Assembly (NCBI GenBank): GCA_002441005.1
Contig: DJWO01000006.1
Coordinates: 1-64,000, forward strand
Origin: Candidatus Aminicenantes bacterium UBA6228
GTDB taxonomy: Bacteria; Acidobacteriota; Aminicenantia; Aminicenantales; Saccharicenantaceae
DNA: 64,000 nt
Direction: 5' to 3'
Numbering within the stretch: the first letter of the stretch is position 1; each line of letters starts with the position of its first letter. Shown in pieces: positions 17,052 to 25,204 of the stretch. Under the pieces are notes generated by a model. The model was not told the DNA's origin, searched no databases, and saw nothing but the letters and a program-made list of their open reading frames with translations. The position numbers and the translations under genes were made by a program.

Positions 17052-17202
17052 ATACGCTGAATCTATTTTTGAAAAGAAACGCCGGCGGCGGCAACAGCTA
17101 TCCAGGCTGCCATTTGAGAAAAAAGTAGAAATTATCGTCAAGATGCAACGAGCTGTTGCTGAAATAAAGAAGGATTCAAAACACAGGCCCTGGCCTCTGT
17201 AA
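17044..17202 (+). CDS. Small basic partner protein of the nucleotidyltransferase
   Basis: ATG at 17044 opens a 52-residue frame: MNKYAESIFEKKRRRRQQLS, then RLPFEKKVEIIVKMQRAVAE and a TAA at 17200-17202. It overlaps the preceding stop by 8 bases, a typical coupled arrangement. The N-terminus is strongly basic and the rest is predicted helical with the LPxEKKxEIxVxMQ pattern often seen in short proteins encoded beside such nucleotidyltransferases. It is very likely real even though it is short. It may be an antitoxin-like or accessory subunit. Confidence 0.7.
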   Translation: MNKYAESIFEKKRRRRQQLSRLPFEKKVEIIVKMQRAVAEIKKDSKHRPWPL

Positions 17203-17254
17203 GACGGCCGCCTTTTTGTTAACTATTTTATTGGAGCTTTTTAGGATAATAAGA

Positions 17255-17932
17255 TTAATGGCTTTCGTTTAACAGGACGATGAAATAGATATCACCTTTC
17301 CAGCCTTTTAGTTTATTGGGCTCTGCTTTCTTTTTTTCTACGTCTGAAACGAAACCAAGGTAGATCTGCTCCCTAATGTTCCAGTGACATTTTGACTTTT
17401 CTATGACTTTTGAATCAGGTCCTGATTTTATTTTTAGTTTTACATCAAAAATGAGTTGCTCTGGCCCGACCGTCTTTTTCCCTTCTATCCAGAGTATTAA
17501 GTTGTTTTGTTCAGCTTGGTCAACCTGTTTGAATATAATTTTGTTCTTATTTAAATCAAACCGAATACCTTTTTCTTCAAGTAGGCAATTAACCTTTACC
17601 TCTTGGTCTAAAAGATTTTCAGGAAGTTTAGTTCGCAAAAAATCAGCAATTTGCTCGGTTTCTTTTCTCATCAGCCGGGTGCTGAAAAGCATTCCTTCAT
17701 CAGGAAATCGAGCGCTCAAATCTGCTCCCTTTATATGAAAAAAGGGCTTTCCATCTTTTTCTGTTTCTTCTCTTATGTACTGAAGACCTGGAATTTTAAA
17801 TATCCAGAGGTGCAAATTTGAAGTAATCTCGGTAGAAGCAAACGAGGGTGAAAATAATCTTAATAAAAGAATAATCAATAAAAAAATGTTCTTGTTTATT
17901 TGATATGAAGTCCGTTTAATTAAATCCAGCAT
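17255..17932 (-). CDS. Exported protein of unknown function
   Basis: A 225-residue protein with a signal peptide (NIFLLIILLLRLFSPSFA, cleavage near residue 32). The mature part is charged and mixed alpha/beta with no motif I recognise; one cysteine pair (NCLLEEKG and KCHWNIRE) may form a disulfide. It lies 62 bases downstream of the cysteine-rich peptide gene on the same strand, after the beta-propeller gene, so all three may be one transcription unit whose products are all exported. Confidence 0.65.
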   Translation of the reverse strand: MLDLIKRTSYQINKNIFLLIILLLRLFSPSFASTEITSNLHLWIFKIPGLQYIREETEKDGKPFFHIKGADLSARFPDEGMLFSTRLMRKETEQIADFLRTKLPENLLDQEVKVNCLLEEKGIRFDLNKNKIIFKQVDQAEQNNLILWIEGKKTVGPEQLIFDVKLKIKSGPDSKVIEKSKCHWNIREQIYLGFVSDVEKKKAEPNKLKGWKGDIYFIVLLNESH

Positions 17933-17994
17933 CTGGTTTTACCCATATGAATAACAATAGAGCTTTGGATAAAGAGGTTATTGCTTGATTAAAA

Positions 17995-18222
17995 TCAAGT
18001 ATAAATGCAGTGTCGGCATTGGCATTCGCCGCCACTTCCCCAACATTCCGCACCAGCAAGATGCCAGACAGTCGAACCCTGTGTATATTCGGGACAGCAA
18101 CCGCAATCTAGCGAAGGAACGCAAGGGCAATTTTCTCCTGGAACATTGCCCTTGGCAGGAAAATATTGCAGCAAAAAAACACTTATCAATGCAATTGCCA
18201 AAATTACTTTAGTTTTTTTCAT
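17995..18222 (-). CDS. Secreted cysteine-rich peptide (NVEALA-like position)
   Basis: A 75-residue product starting MKKTKVILAIALISVFLLQ, a clear signal peptide, followed by a short mature peptide with nine cysteines (NCPC, DCGCC, ECW, ECQCRHC). AAGGAGG lies 5 bases before the ATG. The start overlaps the stop of the beta-propeller gene in the sequence ATGA, so translation is coupled. In Bacteroidota, small NVEALA-type peptides occur next to 6-bladed beta-propeller genes; this one has a comparable size, signal and location but not a clear sequence match. An odd number of cysteines leaves room for a free thiol, a metal site or a dimer. Confidence 0.72.
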   Translation of the reverse strand: MKKTKVILAIALISVFLLQYFPAKGNVPGENCPCVPSLDCGCCPEYTQGSTVWHLAGAECWGSGGECQCRHCIYT

Positions 18223-19265
18223 GGTATCCTCCTTCTTGTAACCCATATTTTATCCTGGTCACTTACTAAATAAAATTGACCATTCCCAAAATATAAAGCC
18301 TTTACTTTTTCTCCGTCAGGTAAATGCACCAGCCCAGAATGGCATTTTTGCTCAGAATCAAAAATCCATATTTTTTGACCACTATTGTCTTTATCTGACC
18401 TGAGCTTGGCCACATAAAGATTGTCTCTTTCATCAACGCAAAAATTAGTGTATAGAAGAAAGCTGATTATATCGGATTGGATGTTGCTGGGTCTGGATTC
18501 TTTCTCTAAATTCTTTCTTAGTTCTCCGGCTATTTTTTGAAGAGAGGCATCCTGTATACGAAATTTGCGACCCAGGACTCCGTCGGAATAAATTTCAATG
18601 AATTCGCCATCTAAGCGGTTAAAATGCAATATAGATTTCTTTTGATTATAGAACCCAATTGCTGATTCATTGCCAATGTTTTTTCTGTAGATTATTATAG
18701 GCTCTTCTCTTTTTAGCAAGGTGGATTTATAGTTTCCCTGAGCATCATGGATATCTATTAAGTGATCACTTAGGTCGTAGGCGAAAATGAAGGTTGTGTC
18801 AGGACCTGGAAGAATGGCCGAAGGATAAGAATAAGAAATTTCTTCTGGAATCTTCAAGTTCACCCGCTCCAGGAATTCACCATTTAGTGTAAATATATCC
18901 AATTTTCTGGGAAAGCGTTCTAAAACGACAATCTTATCCGAGCAAACAGCAAAATCTACCGGATCTTCTAATTCTCCAGGACCCTGGCCGGGTGAGCCTA
19001 TGGAATAAAGGTAAGAAAAAGATTCAGAAAAGACAAAAATTTTTTTCTGTTTCTGGTCAAAGACAAAAACTTTATCTTGAGAAAAATCAATTTTAGTTAC
19101 TCGCGAAAGTACAAATTGTTCAGATTCGGTTTCTAAGAGAGAAAAGTCCTGGAAAATGTTTACTTCTTTGCCGCTTTTAATGGGCATTTTTTTAAGAATG
19201 AGCAAAAGGCCCGAGGCCATAATGGCTAAAACAATTATAAAAATGGTTTTCCCTCTTCTGCTCAT
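18219..19265 (-). CDS. 6-bladed beta-propeller protein, membrane-anchored
   Basis: A 348-residue protein from the ATG at 19265, which has GAGGG just before it; an upstream frame extension to 19313 lacks support. Residues 6-26 form one hydrophobic helix (TIFIIVLAIMASGLLLIL) that is probably an uncleaved anchor. The propeller begins with FVLSRVTKIDFSQDKVFVFDQKQKKIFVFS and has the family hallmark IGSPGQGPGELEDPVDFAV. Further blades include LDIFTLNGEFLERV and NLYVAKLRSD near the end. It is overlapped (ATGA) by the cysteine-rich peptide gene, suggesting the peptide binds or is carried by the propeller. Confidence 0.82.
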   Translation of the reverse strand: MSRRGKTIFIIVLAIMASGLLLILKKMPIKSGKEVNIFQDFSLLETESEQFVLSRVTKIDFSQDKVFVFDQKQKKIFVFSESFSYLYSIGSPGQGPGELEDPVDFAVCSDKIVVLERFPRKLDIFTLNGEFLERVNLKIPEEISYSYPSAILPGPDTTFIFAYDLSDHLIDIHDAQGNYKSTLLKREEPIIIYRKNIGNESAIGFYNQKKSILHFNRLDGEFIEIYSDGVLGRKFRIQDASLQKIAGELRKNLEKESRPSNIQSDIISFLLYTNFCVDERDNLYVAKLRSDKDNSGQKIWIFDSEQKCHSGLVHLPDGEKVKALYFGNGQFYLVSDQDKIWVTRRRIP

Positions 19266-19392
19266 CTTGCCCTCATTGATTAAACCAATATCAAAAAAAA
19301 GACATTTAGTCAAGCGCGGTCAGGGTAAAAAAATGTGCCAATGCCGCTCCTGAAGTTTTCCCAAAAAGCTGGATATGGCAATAAGGTGCAAA

Positions 19393-19572
19393 ATGGCCGG
19401 CCATAACTTCAAAGGGGATGTGGTAAAATGATCATTATGAAAAGACCACAGTATGAAGCAGCGTTTAAGGCTAAGGTGACGCGGGGAGCGACCAAAGGCG
19501 AGAAGACCATGGCTCAGATTGCCAGTGCGTCTAAATGGGGTCGGGCCAGCGCAATTTCTTTATAATCAATGA
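19393..19572 (+). mobile_element. IS3 OrfA head fused to the tail of an M64-peptidase gene
   Basis: From about 19393 the sequence looks like an IS3-family left end, with an OrfA start at 19437 encoding MKRPQYEAAFKAKV, then KGEKTMAQIAS. At about 19531 it joins, in another frame, NGVGPAQFLYNQ and a stop at 19570-19572. That peptide is nearly identical to the last 12 residues of the intact M64 gene at 22587 (NGVGPAHFVYNQ), and the DNA is similar over 39 bases. So a deleted paralog or a duplicated tail of the M64 gene was joined to an IS3 end. Nothing here can be functional. Confidence 0.7.
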
Positions 19573-19629
19573 TAAAGATGCTTAAGGGATGCTGAGCCAG
19601 GGTAGAATAGTTTACAGTTTGCTTTATAG

Positions 19630-19953
19630 CGGCGGCCGCCGCTGCGTGTTGCTCACCTCCGGGAATTATCCGCTCAGGTGGTCGAACTGGCTGTGCGGGT
19701 AGTAGATGCCCGGGAAATCAGGAGCTCGCGCGGCCTGACTTATTTTTATCTCTTTGAAGATGAGAGCGGGCAGGTTGAAGGCGTAGGTCAGAGGAAAGCC
19801 CTGGCTTTTGGTTCGCCTCCGGTGTGCTTTCTTAGAGGGGAAGTGAGGCTTCAGTCTGATGGCTGCCCCCGCTTTATAAACTGCGCCTTTTCTGGATTTT
19901 TTGAACCGAAAGAGAAAATACAGGGTATTAATCCCGTGGCACAAATTATTTGA
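19630..19953 (+). pseudogene. Fragment resembling the C-terminal OB-fold region of a DnaE-type polymerase
   Basis: The frame opens after a TAG at 19627-19629 and encodes about 107 residues: AHLRELSAQVVELAVRVVDAR, then SSRGLTYFYLFEDESGQVEGV, then CFLRGEVRLQSDGCPRFINC. The order (HLREL, a strand, RGxxYxFLxxEDExGxVE, then L-RGEV) resembles the nucleic-acid-binding OB domain at the C-terminus of DNA polymerase III alpha subunits, particularly DnaE2-like ones. The polymerase domains and any start signal are missing, so it is a remnant. The annotation rests on pattern resemblance only. Confidence 0.45.
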
Positions 19954-20043
19954 CAGCGGCGAAAATAAGTCGTTTTATTATCTTTAAGATTGAGGCACCT
20001 TCAGGCCTCGTCTAAAAATCCTCTTCGGAAAGGAGAAAACTTA

Positions 20044-22587
20044 TTGGAAGCTTATTCAGCGAGTGTAAGGCAATTATCTAAATTAAAATATGTGGCTCTG
20101 GTTTTTACGGTGTTTTTAGGCCTTTTAATTTTATGGCCGTTAGCAGCTCCAGCTCAGGAACTTCCTAAGTGGCCGCAAGTGGAAAGTGCCCGGCTCATAG
20201 CCTACCAGGTGACTGGACCGGCCAGTGAACGGCTCAACTTTATTATCATGGCTGATGGATATCAGGCTCAGGAGATGAATAAATTCCAGCAGGATGTGGA
20301 CAGAAACCTGGCCGTTATGTGGACCATGGAGCCTTTCCGTACCTATCGTTATTATATTAATGTCTACCTTCTGGAAATTGTCTCTAAGGACTCAGGGATT
20401 CGCCGGGATCCTGGAGAAGATGCCCCGCCAGAAGTCAGAGATGCCAAAAACACTGCTCTGCGCCTCTGGTACGAAGATGGCCTTACCAACCCTCTGGCCC
20501 GCGGAGTAACCTATGGACCTGCCCCCCTAAACTCTCCCCCTGGAACTCGCAGCGGTGATGAACAATGTACCTGGTACCTCAAAAACTATGTAGCGCCAGA
20601 ACTCGGTCTGCCCGTTGATTCCCAGAATCTTCAGACTCTGGCTATTGCCAACACCTTTACTTACGGTGGCATCGGCGGTTTCCATGCTACGACTACCGGC
20701 GGTTCGCCCCAGGGACCGCTGGTCTCCATCCATGAGCTGGGCCATTCTCTGGGTCTGATAGCCGACGATTATCCTTATATTGAGCGCAACGTCTGGAGGG
20801 GATGCTGGACCCGTGGTGAACCGAAATCCATCACCCACACTATATACACCAGCTCAGAAAAGATGATTGCCGACCAGCATAAGTGGTGGCGCTGGCTTGG
20901 TGAGGATAGCGGCTCATCCGGTAGTCCTATCGGGCTTTATGAGGGTGGTAACACTTGGCCTTGCGGTATACGGCGAGCCAGCGAGTACAGCATGATGCGC
21001 TGGACAGGCTACCACTTTGATGTTGTCCAGCGTGAGCAGATGACCATCCGGATAGCCGGTAGGCGCGATGCTAACCGTATGCCACTCGACCACACTCCAG
21101 AAGGTGAAGTCGGCCCTAAAGATGTTATCTGGGTCGAGACTATGCATCCCAGGTATCACGAACTGGATATTACCTGGCGGGTAAATGGCCAGACCATAGA
21201 AAACCACAACAACTGCAACCTGGAACTGGTTAAACTTGGCCTCAAGAATGGTGATATTGTTGAAGTCACCGTTTCCGATCCAACTGATTTTGTCCGCGAC
21301 CCGAAATGGATACATGGACCCAGGCTGACTCAGACCCGCAAATTTACCGTGGGGAAGCCTCTGCCTTCGAAAGAAGTAGAAGCGAAATTTACCAGATCAA
21401 CGCCAACTATCTGGCCGGTGAGCGCACAGGAGGTCGTCTTTGTGGAAACGACTCACCCTGCAGACCGGGTGCTGGCTGTGACCTGGAGCCTTAATGATAA
21501 GGTGTTAGCCAATCCCTTTAACAGCCGTTGCCTTAACCTGGCTAAACTCCGCTTGCCCCGAGGTACATTCAAGCTGACGGCCACTCTGGCCGATTCTGAT
21601 GATCCCGATGGCCAGGTGGACAGCCTTACCTGGTCAGTTGACAACGTTCTTCCCACAGCACCACGGAAGCTATCCAGGCCGCTGACCACCATTGCCGGCC
21701 AGGTTGAACATAATGTCTATTTTAATGAATTTGAAATGCTCCTGGAGCCTCAGGATGACCAGACCGGTTATGTTCAGCCTCTTTATGTAGCGGCGGAATT
21801 CAAGCTGGACGGAGGTGGCTGGTACAATTATTTTGGTTTCCCTGATAAACCAATAGGCACACCATTTAAGTTTACCCACTCAGGGCTAGACGTTAGGGGA
21901 TTGACCTATGGTAATCTGGGCACCGGTGGCCACGCCAAAGTGCCCTGGGAACAACTCTATCTTGACCACGAGATCTTTGGCACTTTCTGGCCTGGCTTTG
22001 GCACTCATACCGTTGAACACCGGGCCATTGACCCGGCCGGAAATATAGGCGAACCTGAAATGTTTAAAGCGACAGTCTTGCCTGGAAAGTCACCTGAGGC
22101 CACCAGCACCGTGACTGGCCAGCATAAAGGAAAGCTGATAGTTGAAAAAGGTGTAACTCTCATTGATGGGGCAATTATCAACGGGGGCGTGGTGGTTAAA
22201 CCTGGTGCCTCACTGGTTGTGTCTGATGGTTCAACCATCAATGGTGATTTGCAGGCTGACAGAGCTGCAGTTATTCATATCTTCGGCACTACTGTCCACG
22301 GGAAGGCTTCGATCTCCGGGGCCACAGACGATGTAATCATCGCCGGCTCAAAATTCAAGCAGACGCTGACCGTCACTGGCGACAGATGTCAGGTGGTGAA
22401 ATTCCCCAGTGGCAAACTGCACCAGTATGGCGTTGCCCTGGTTGGCAACGTAATCACAGGTGATCTGATTTGCCTCGATAATACTCCCGGGGTTACAGAT
22501 TTTGGAGCACCTAACAGCGTCAGCGGGGCTAAAAAAGGTCAGGCCACCAATGGGGTCGGGCCAGCGCATTTCGTTTATAATCAATAA
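20044..22587 (+). CDS. Secreted M64-family (IgA-peptidase-like) metallopeptidase
   Basis: An exported zinc peptidase of about 847 residues. A TTG at 20044 preceded by AAAGGAG is the best start; it gives a signal peptide ALVFTVFLGLLILWPLAAPAQE. The M64 domain begins RLNFIIMADGYQAQEMNKF and holds the zinc site HELGHSLGLIADDY near residue 230. Ig-like repeats follow (VIWVETMHPRYHELDITWRVNG and VVFVETTHPADRVLAVTWSLND) with two similar blocks, then a right-handed-helix-like C-terminal region of short Gly/Val repeats (IDGAIINGGVVVKPGASLVVSDGS). It probably degrades extracellular proteins. A duplicate of its last codons lies at 19534-19572. Confidence 0.85.
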   Translation: MEAYSASVRQLSKLKYVALVFTVFLGLLILWPLAAPAQELPKWPQVESARLIAYQVTGPASERLNFIIMADGYQAQEMNKFQQDVDRNLAVMWTMEPFRTYRYYINVYLLEIVSKDSGIRRDPGEDAPPEVRDAKNTALRLWYEDGLTNPLARGVTYGPAPLNSPPGTRSGDEQCTWYLKNYVAPELGLPVDSQNLQTLAIANTFTYGGIGGFHATTTGGSPQGPLVSIHELGHSLGLIADDYPYIERNVWRGCWTRGEPKSITHTIYTSSEKMIADQHKWWRWLGEDSGSSGSPIGLYEGGNTWPCGIRRASEYSMMRWTGYHFDVVQREQMTIRIAGRRDANRMPLDHTPEGEVGPKDVIWVETMHPRYHELDITWRVNGQTIENHNNCNLELVKLGLKNGDIVEVTVSDPTDFVRDPKWIHGPRLTQTRKFTVGKPLPSKEVEAKFTRSTPTIWPVSAQEVVFVETTHPADRVLAVTWSLNDKVLANPFNSRCLNLAKLRLPRGTFKLTATLADSDDPDGQVDSLTWSVDNVLPTAPRKLSRPLTTIAGQVEHNVYFNEFEMLLEPQDDQTGYVQPLYVAAEFKLDGGGWYNYFGFPDKPIGTPFKFTHSGLDVRGLTYGNLGTGGHAKVPWEQLYLDHEIFGTFWPGFGTHTVEHRAIDPAGNIGEPEMFKATVLPGKSPEATSTVTGQHKGKLIVEKGVTLIDGAIINGGVVVKPGASLVVSDGSTINGDLQADRAAVIHIFGTTVHGKASISGATDDVIIAGSKFKQTLTVTGDRCQVVKFPSGKLHQYGVALVGNVITGDLICLDNTPGVTDFGAPNSVSGAKKGQATNGVGPAHFVYNQ

Positions 22588-22612
22588 GATAGCTGCTCGG
22601 ATAGACTGTGGA

Positions 22613-22643
22613 CTTAAAAAGTTTGGTTTTTTGTCTTTTTAAG
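22613..22643 (+). terminator. AT-rich hairpin after the M64 gene
   Basis: CTTAAAAAG at 22613-22621 pairs with CTTTTTAAG at 22635-22643 around a T-rich 13-base loop, 26 bases after the M64 stop. The stem is AT-rich, so stability is modest; it is the only hairpin in the 206-base gap before the convergent lysA gene. Confidence 0.4.
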
Positions 22644-22793
22644 GCAGGACCGGGCGATTCAAGAGAGTGGCCAAAAAACCAGGCTGTCATTTTCTTATTC
22701 GAGTCCATCCTTCAGGTCTAATACCAACCTGAAAGAAAACACTGCTATCGCCGCCTTCGCTGCTCTGCCTGACAAATTTAAAGTAGCTCACCA

Positions 22794-24041
22794 CTAGAGA
22801 AAGATTTCTTCCGGGATATCCCGAAGGTTGAAATGAGAAGCCATGCTTCGGCAATAAGCACCAGCCATTAACACCGCCAGAATCTGCCCACGCTCTGGAC
22901 AGGGCATCAGCCGCTCCACTCCAAAAACGTCGCCTGTTTCGCACAGATGTCCGGCCACAGTTATTTTGTCTTTTTTCCCGCCATTAACCCGGCTGGCATT
23001 AACGATTTCATGATAGGCTTCTTCATAAATAGCCGGCCGCGGCACAGTGTTATAGGTGCCGGCATTAACGCAGGCGAATAAATTTCTGTAGTTCCTTTTC
23101 AAATATTCAACTTTGACCAGCAAGACCCCGGCTTCTGCCACCAGGTATTTCCCTGGCTCAACGATAATGGCTTTTAGTCCAAGCCTGGAATTTTCGACTT
23201 GATCAACAATGTAAGCAGCATATTCTTTAAGCGGAAAGAGCCTCTGCTCCGGGCTGTATTTAGGTCCAAAACCACCGCCAAAATCCAGAAATTCTAAATC
23301 AAAGCCGGCCTGCTTTAGCTCCCGGGCTTTTTTTATCATCCGGTCAACAGCTTTGACTGCTACCGGAAAGTCTTCTTCGCTCCAGCCAGAGCCGAGGTGC
23401 TGATGAAGGCCTACCGGCCGAAATTTTAAAGCCCGCAGCCTTTTAAAAGTCTCGATAACTCTTGAGTCTTCTACTCCAAATTTAATCGGCGTTCCGTCGG
23501 AGCTCCGTTCACCAGCGGTCACGGTCTTACTGGAAAAGCCCCGTCCGAGTCCCGGATTCCAGCGAACAGAAACTCTAACCGGGCTCTTAATCCGCCGGCG
23601 TTTTCTGGCTGCTTCCAGGAGGTCCATCTGTTCGAAAGCATCAATATTTATGGTCACCCCCGGATGGGCCAGCACCCGCTCAAAATCTTCGTCACTAAGC
23701 GAAGTGCCAGTAAACATGATTCGGCTTTCTGGAAAACCGGCTTTAATAGCCTTTTCCACTTCTGCCGGCGAAACGGCATCGATCGAGGCCCCTTCTTTAA
23801 GAAGCATCTTTAAGAGGCGGGGGTGATAATTGGCTTTCATGGCATAGCCAATTTTTACCTCAACTTCGCCTGGAGCAGGCTCAAAAGCCTGCCTTAAGTT
23901 CTTAAAATTGGCTAAAGCCTTTTTCAGGCTGTAAACATAAAGGGGAGTGCCATGTTTTCTGGCCAGTTGTTCGGTCGCAAAATTTTCTAAATAAAGCTTG
24001 TTTTGTTTGACCTGTAAGAATTCATTTTCCCACCAGTTCAT
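22794..24041 (-). CDS. lysA: Diaminopimelate decarboxylase
   Basis: A 415-residue PLP enzyme of the alanine racemase-like fold (fold type III). The PLP lysine is in KIGYAMKANYHP near residue 66. The family motifs follow: VGLHQHLGSGW, LEFLDFGGGFGPKYSP (PLP phosphate-binding glycines), IVEPGKYLVAEAG and HLCETGDVFG, the active-site cysteine loop from the partner subunit. Final step of lysine biosynthesis: meso-diaminopimelate to lysine. The gene stands alone here; no other lysine genes are in view. The closing residues GAYCRSMASHFN keep the usual tyrosine and asparagine. Confidence 0.93.
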   Translation of the reverse strand: MNWWENEFLQVKQNKLYLENFATEQLARKHGTPLYVYSLKKALANFKNLRQAFEPAPGEVEVKIGYAMKANYHPRLLKMLLKEGASIDAVSPAEVEKAIKAGFPESRIMFTGTSLSDEDFERVLAHPGVTINIDAFEQMDLLEAARKRRRIKSPVRVSVRWNPGLGRGFSSKTVTAGERSSDGTPIKFGVEDSRVIETFKRLRALKFRPVGLHQHLGSGWSEEDFPVAVKAVDRMIKKARELKQAGFDLEFLDFGGGFGPKYSPEQRLFPLKEYAAYIVDQVENSRLGLKAIIVEPGKYLVAEAGVLLVKVEYLKRNYRNLFACVNAGTYNTVPRPAIYEEAYHEIVNASRVNGGKKDKITVAGHLCETGDVFGVERLMPCPERGQILAVLMAGAYCRSMASHFNLRDIPEEIFL

Positions 24042-24140
24042 TTTATTATTCCTTTTCTTCTAAAAATTAAAAATAAAAAACAAACAATTAAAAGCTATGA
24101 TTCAACACCTATTTTATCCCGGTTTCTATTATTTTTTATA

Positions 24141-25100
24141 TTAATTTTTATGGCCGGGATGAATTTTGCTTTTTGACGTTTCACCTCCTTCCAGCCGGTT
24201 TTCTGGCCAGTCATCAAAGATATTTTTCTGGCCTTTAGCCAGGTTTTCGGCCAGTTCTCTTAAGACCGGATATTTTTCCAGCATAGAGCCGGGAATATTA
24301 AATTTTTCACCGGTCAGCATGTTTTTAATTTGAAGAGCGTTGGCCAGGGCCTGACCGCGGTAGTGATTATTGGTAATGACAAAGACCCGGTTGCTGCCTT
24401 CAGCCAGTTTCTTGATCCGCCCGACCCAGTCTTCGAGTTCGTCATTTGAATAGAGGTAATTATACCGGTCATCTCGCCCGGCCCCTTCTTTAAACCAGTC
24501 CTGATAATTTCGTCCATGAAGCCGGACATAAGAAAAATCCGGATTGGTGACCAGAGCTGAAGGCTTAATCGAACGGTGGAAGACGGGTTGATCAATATTG
24601 CAGAAGGCCACGCTCTTTTCCTGAAGATAGTTATAAAACTCTGGCTGGTCCCAGGAAGAATGCCGCACTTCGAGGGCCAGAGGAAAATCTGAAAAAAGCA
24701 ACAGAAGTTTTTCCAGATATTCGCGGTTTTCATCGGAATTAATAAAAGACCAGGGAAACTGGATCAAAATCGCGGCCAGCCTCTGATTGACCGCCAGGGG
24801 GGTAATACCTCTTTTGAATTCATCGGTTAATTGCGGTGAGATATTTTCCCGCTGGTGGGTAAAAACCTGAAGAAGTTTAACTGTCAATAAAAAATCAGGA
24901 TAAGCCTGGAGGCGCTTCAACCAGGAATAAGCCATAGAAACCGAGGCCGGCCGGTAAAAAGTCGAATTTATTTCGACCAGGTCAATGAAACCGGCCAGAT
25001 AGCTAAGGGGGTGAAAACCGCGTCCTTTGACCTCTGGATAGACAATGCCTTCCCAGTCTTCATAGCTCCAGCCGGCGGTGCCGACATAATACTTTTTCAT
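24141..25100 (-). CDS. DUF72 (YecE-like) family protein
   Basis: A 319-residue protein starting YYVGTAGWSYEDWEGIVYPE, the family entry signature, followed by FIDLVEINSTFYRP, VKLLQVFTHQR, LALEVRHSSW and VRLHGRN, all standard DUF72 segments of a TIM-barrel fold. The function of the family is not established. It lies 40 bases downstream-side of the lysA start and diverges from serS on its other side. Confidence 0.9.
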   Translation of the reverse strand: MKKYYVGTAGWSYEDWEGIVYPEVKGRGFHPLSYLAGFIDLVEINSTFYRPASVSMAYSWLKRLQAYPDFLLTVKLLQVFTHQRENISPQLTDEFKRGITPLAVNQRLAAILIQFPWSFINSDENREYLEKLLLLFSDFPLALEVRHSSWDQPEFYNYLQEKSVAFCNIDQPVFHRSIKPSALVTNPDFSYVRLHGRNYQDWFKEGAGRDDRYNYLYSNDELEDWVGRIKKLAEGSNRVFVITNNHYRGQALANALQIKNMLTGEKFNIPGSMLEKYPVLRELAENLAKGQKNIFDDWPENRLEGGETSKSKIHPGHKN

Positions 25101-25167
25101 GTCGCCTAATTTTAATCTGTTTTCAGAGCAGCTTCAACCGGGTAGGTTTAAAAGTCAATTTTAGGGC

Positions 25168-25204
25168 TGAAAATCTGGACGGTGATTATGTTATAATCAG
25201 GGCA
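25168..25204 (+). promoter_or_regulatory. Extended -10 promoter of serS, leaderless arrangement
   Basis: TGTTATAAT at 25189-25197 is an extended -10 box with perfect TATAAT; the -35 region (TGAAAA at 25168) is weak. The start codon of serS begins at 25204, 6 bases past the -10, so transcription should begin at or beside the ATG. No ribosome-binding site lies between, which fits a leaderless mRNA. Confidence 0.6.

Noticed and set aside
17170..17220. Terminator-like GC stretch with T5 after the small basic protein gene
   Set aside because: The possible stem is only four base pairs and poorly placed; not enough to call.
22687..22944. Short minus-strand frame at the lysA 3' side
   Set aside because: Partly a shadow of lysA and no family pattern in the unique part; the 206-base gap shows nothing else but a weak hairpin.
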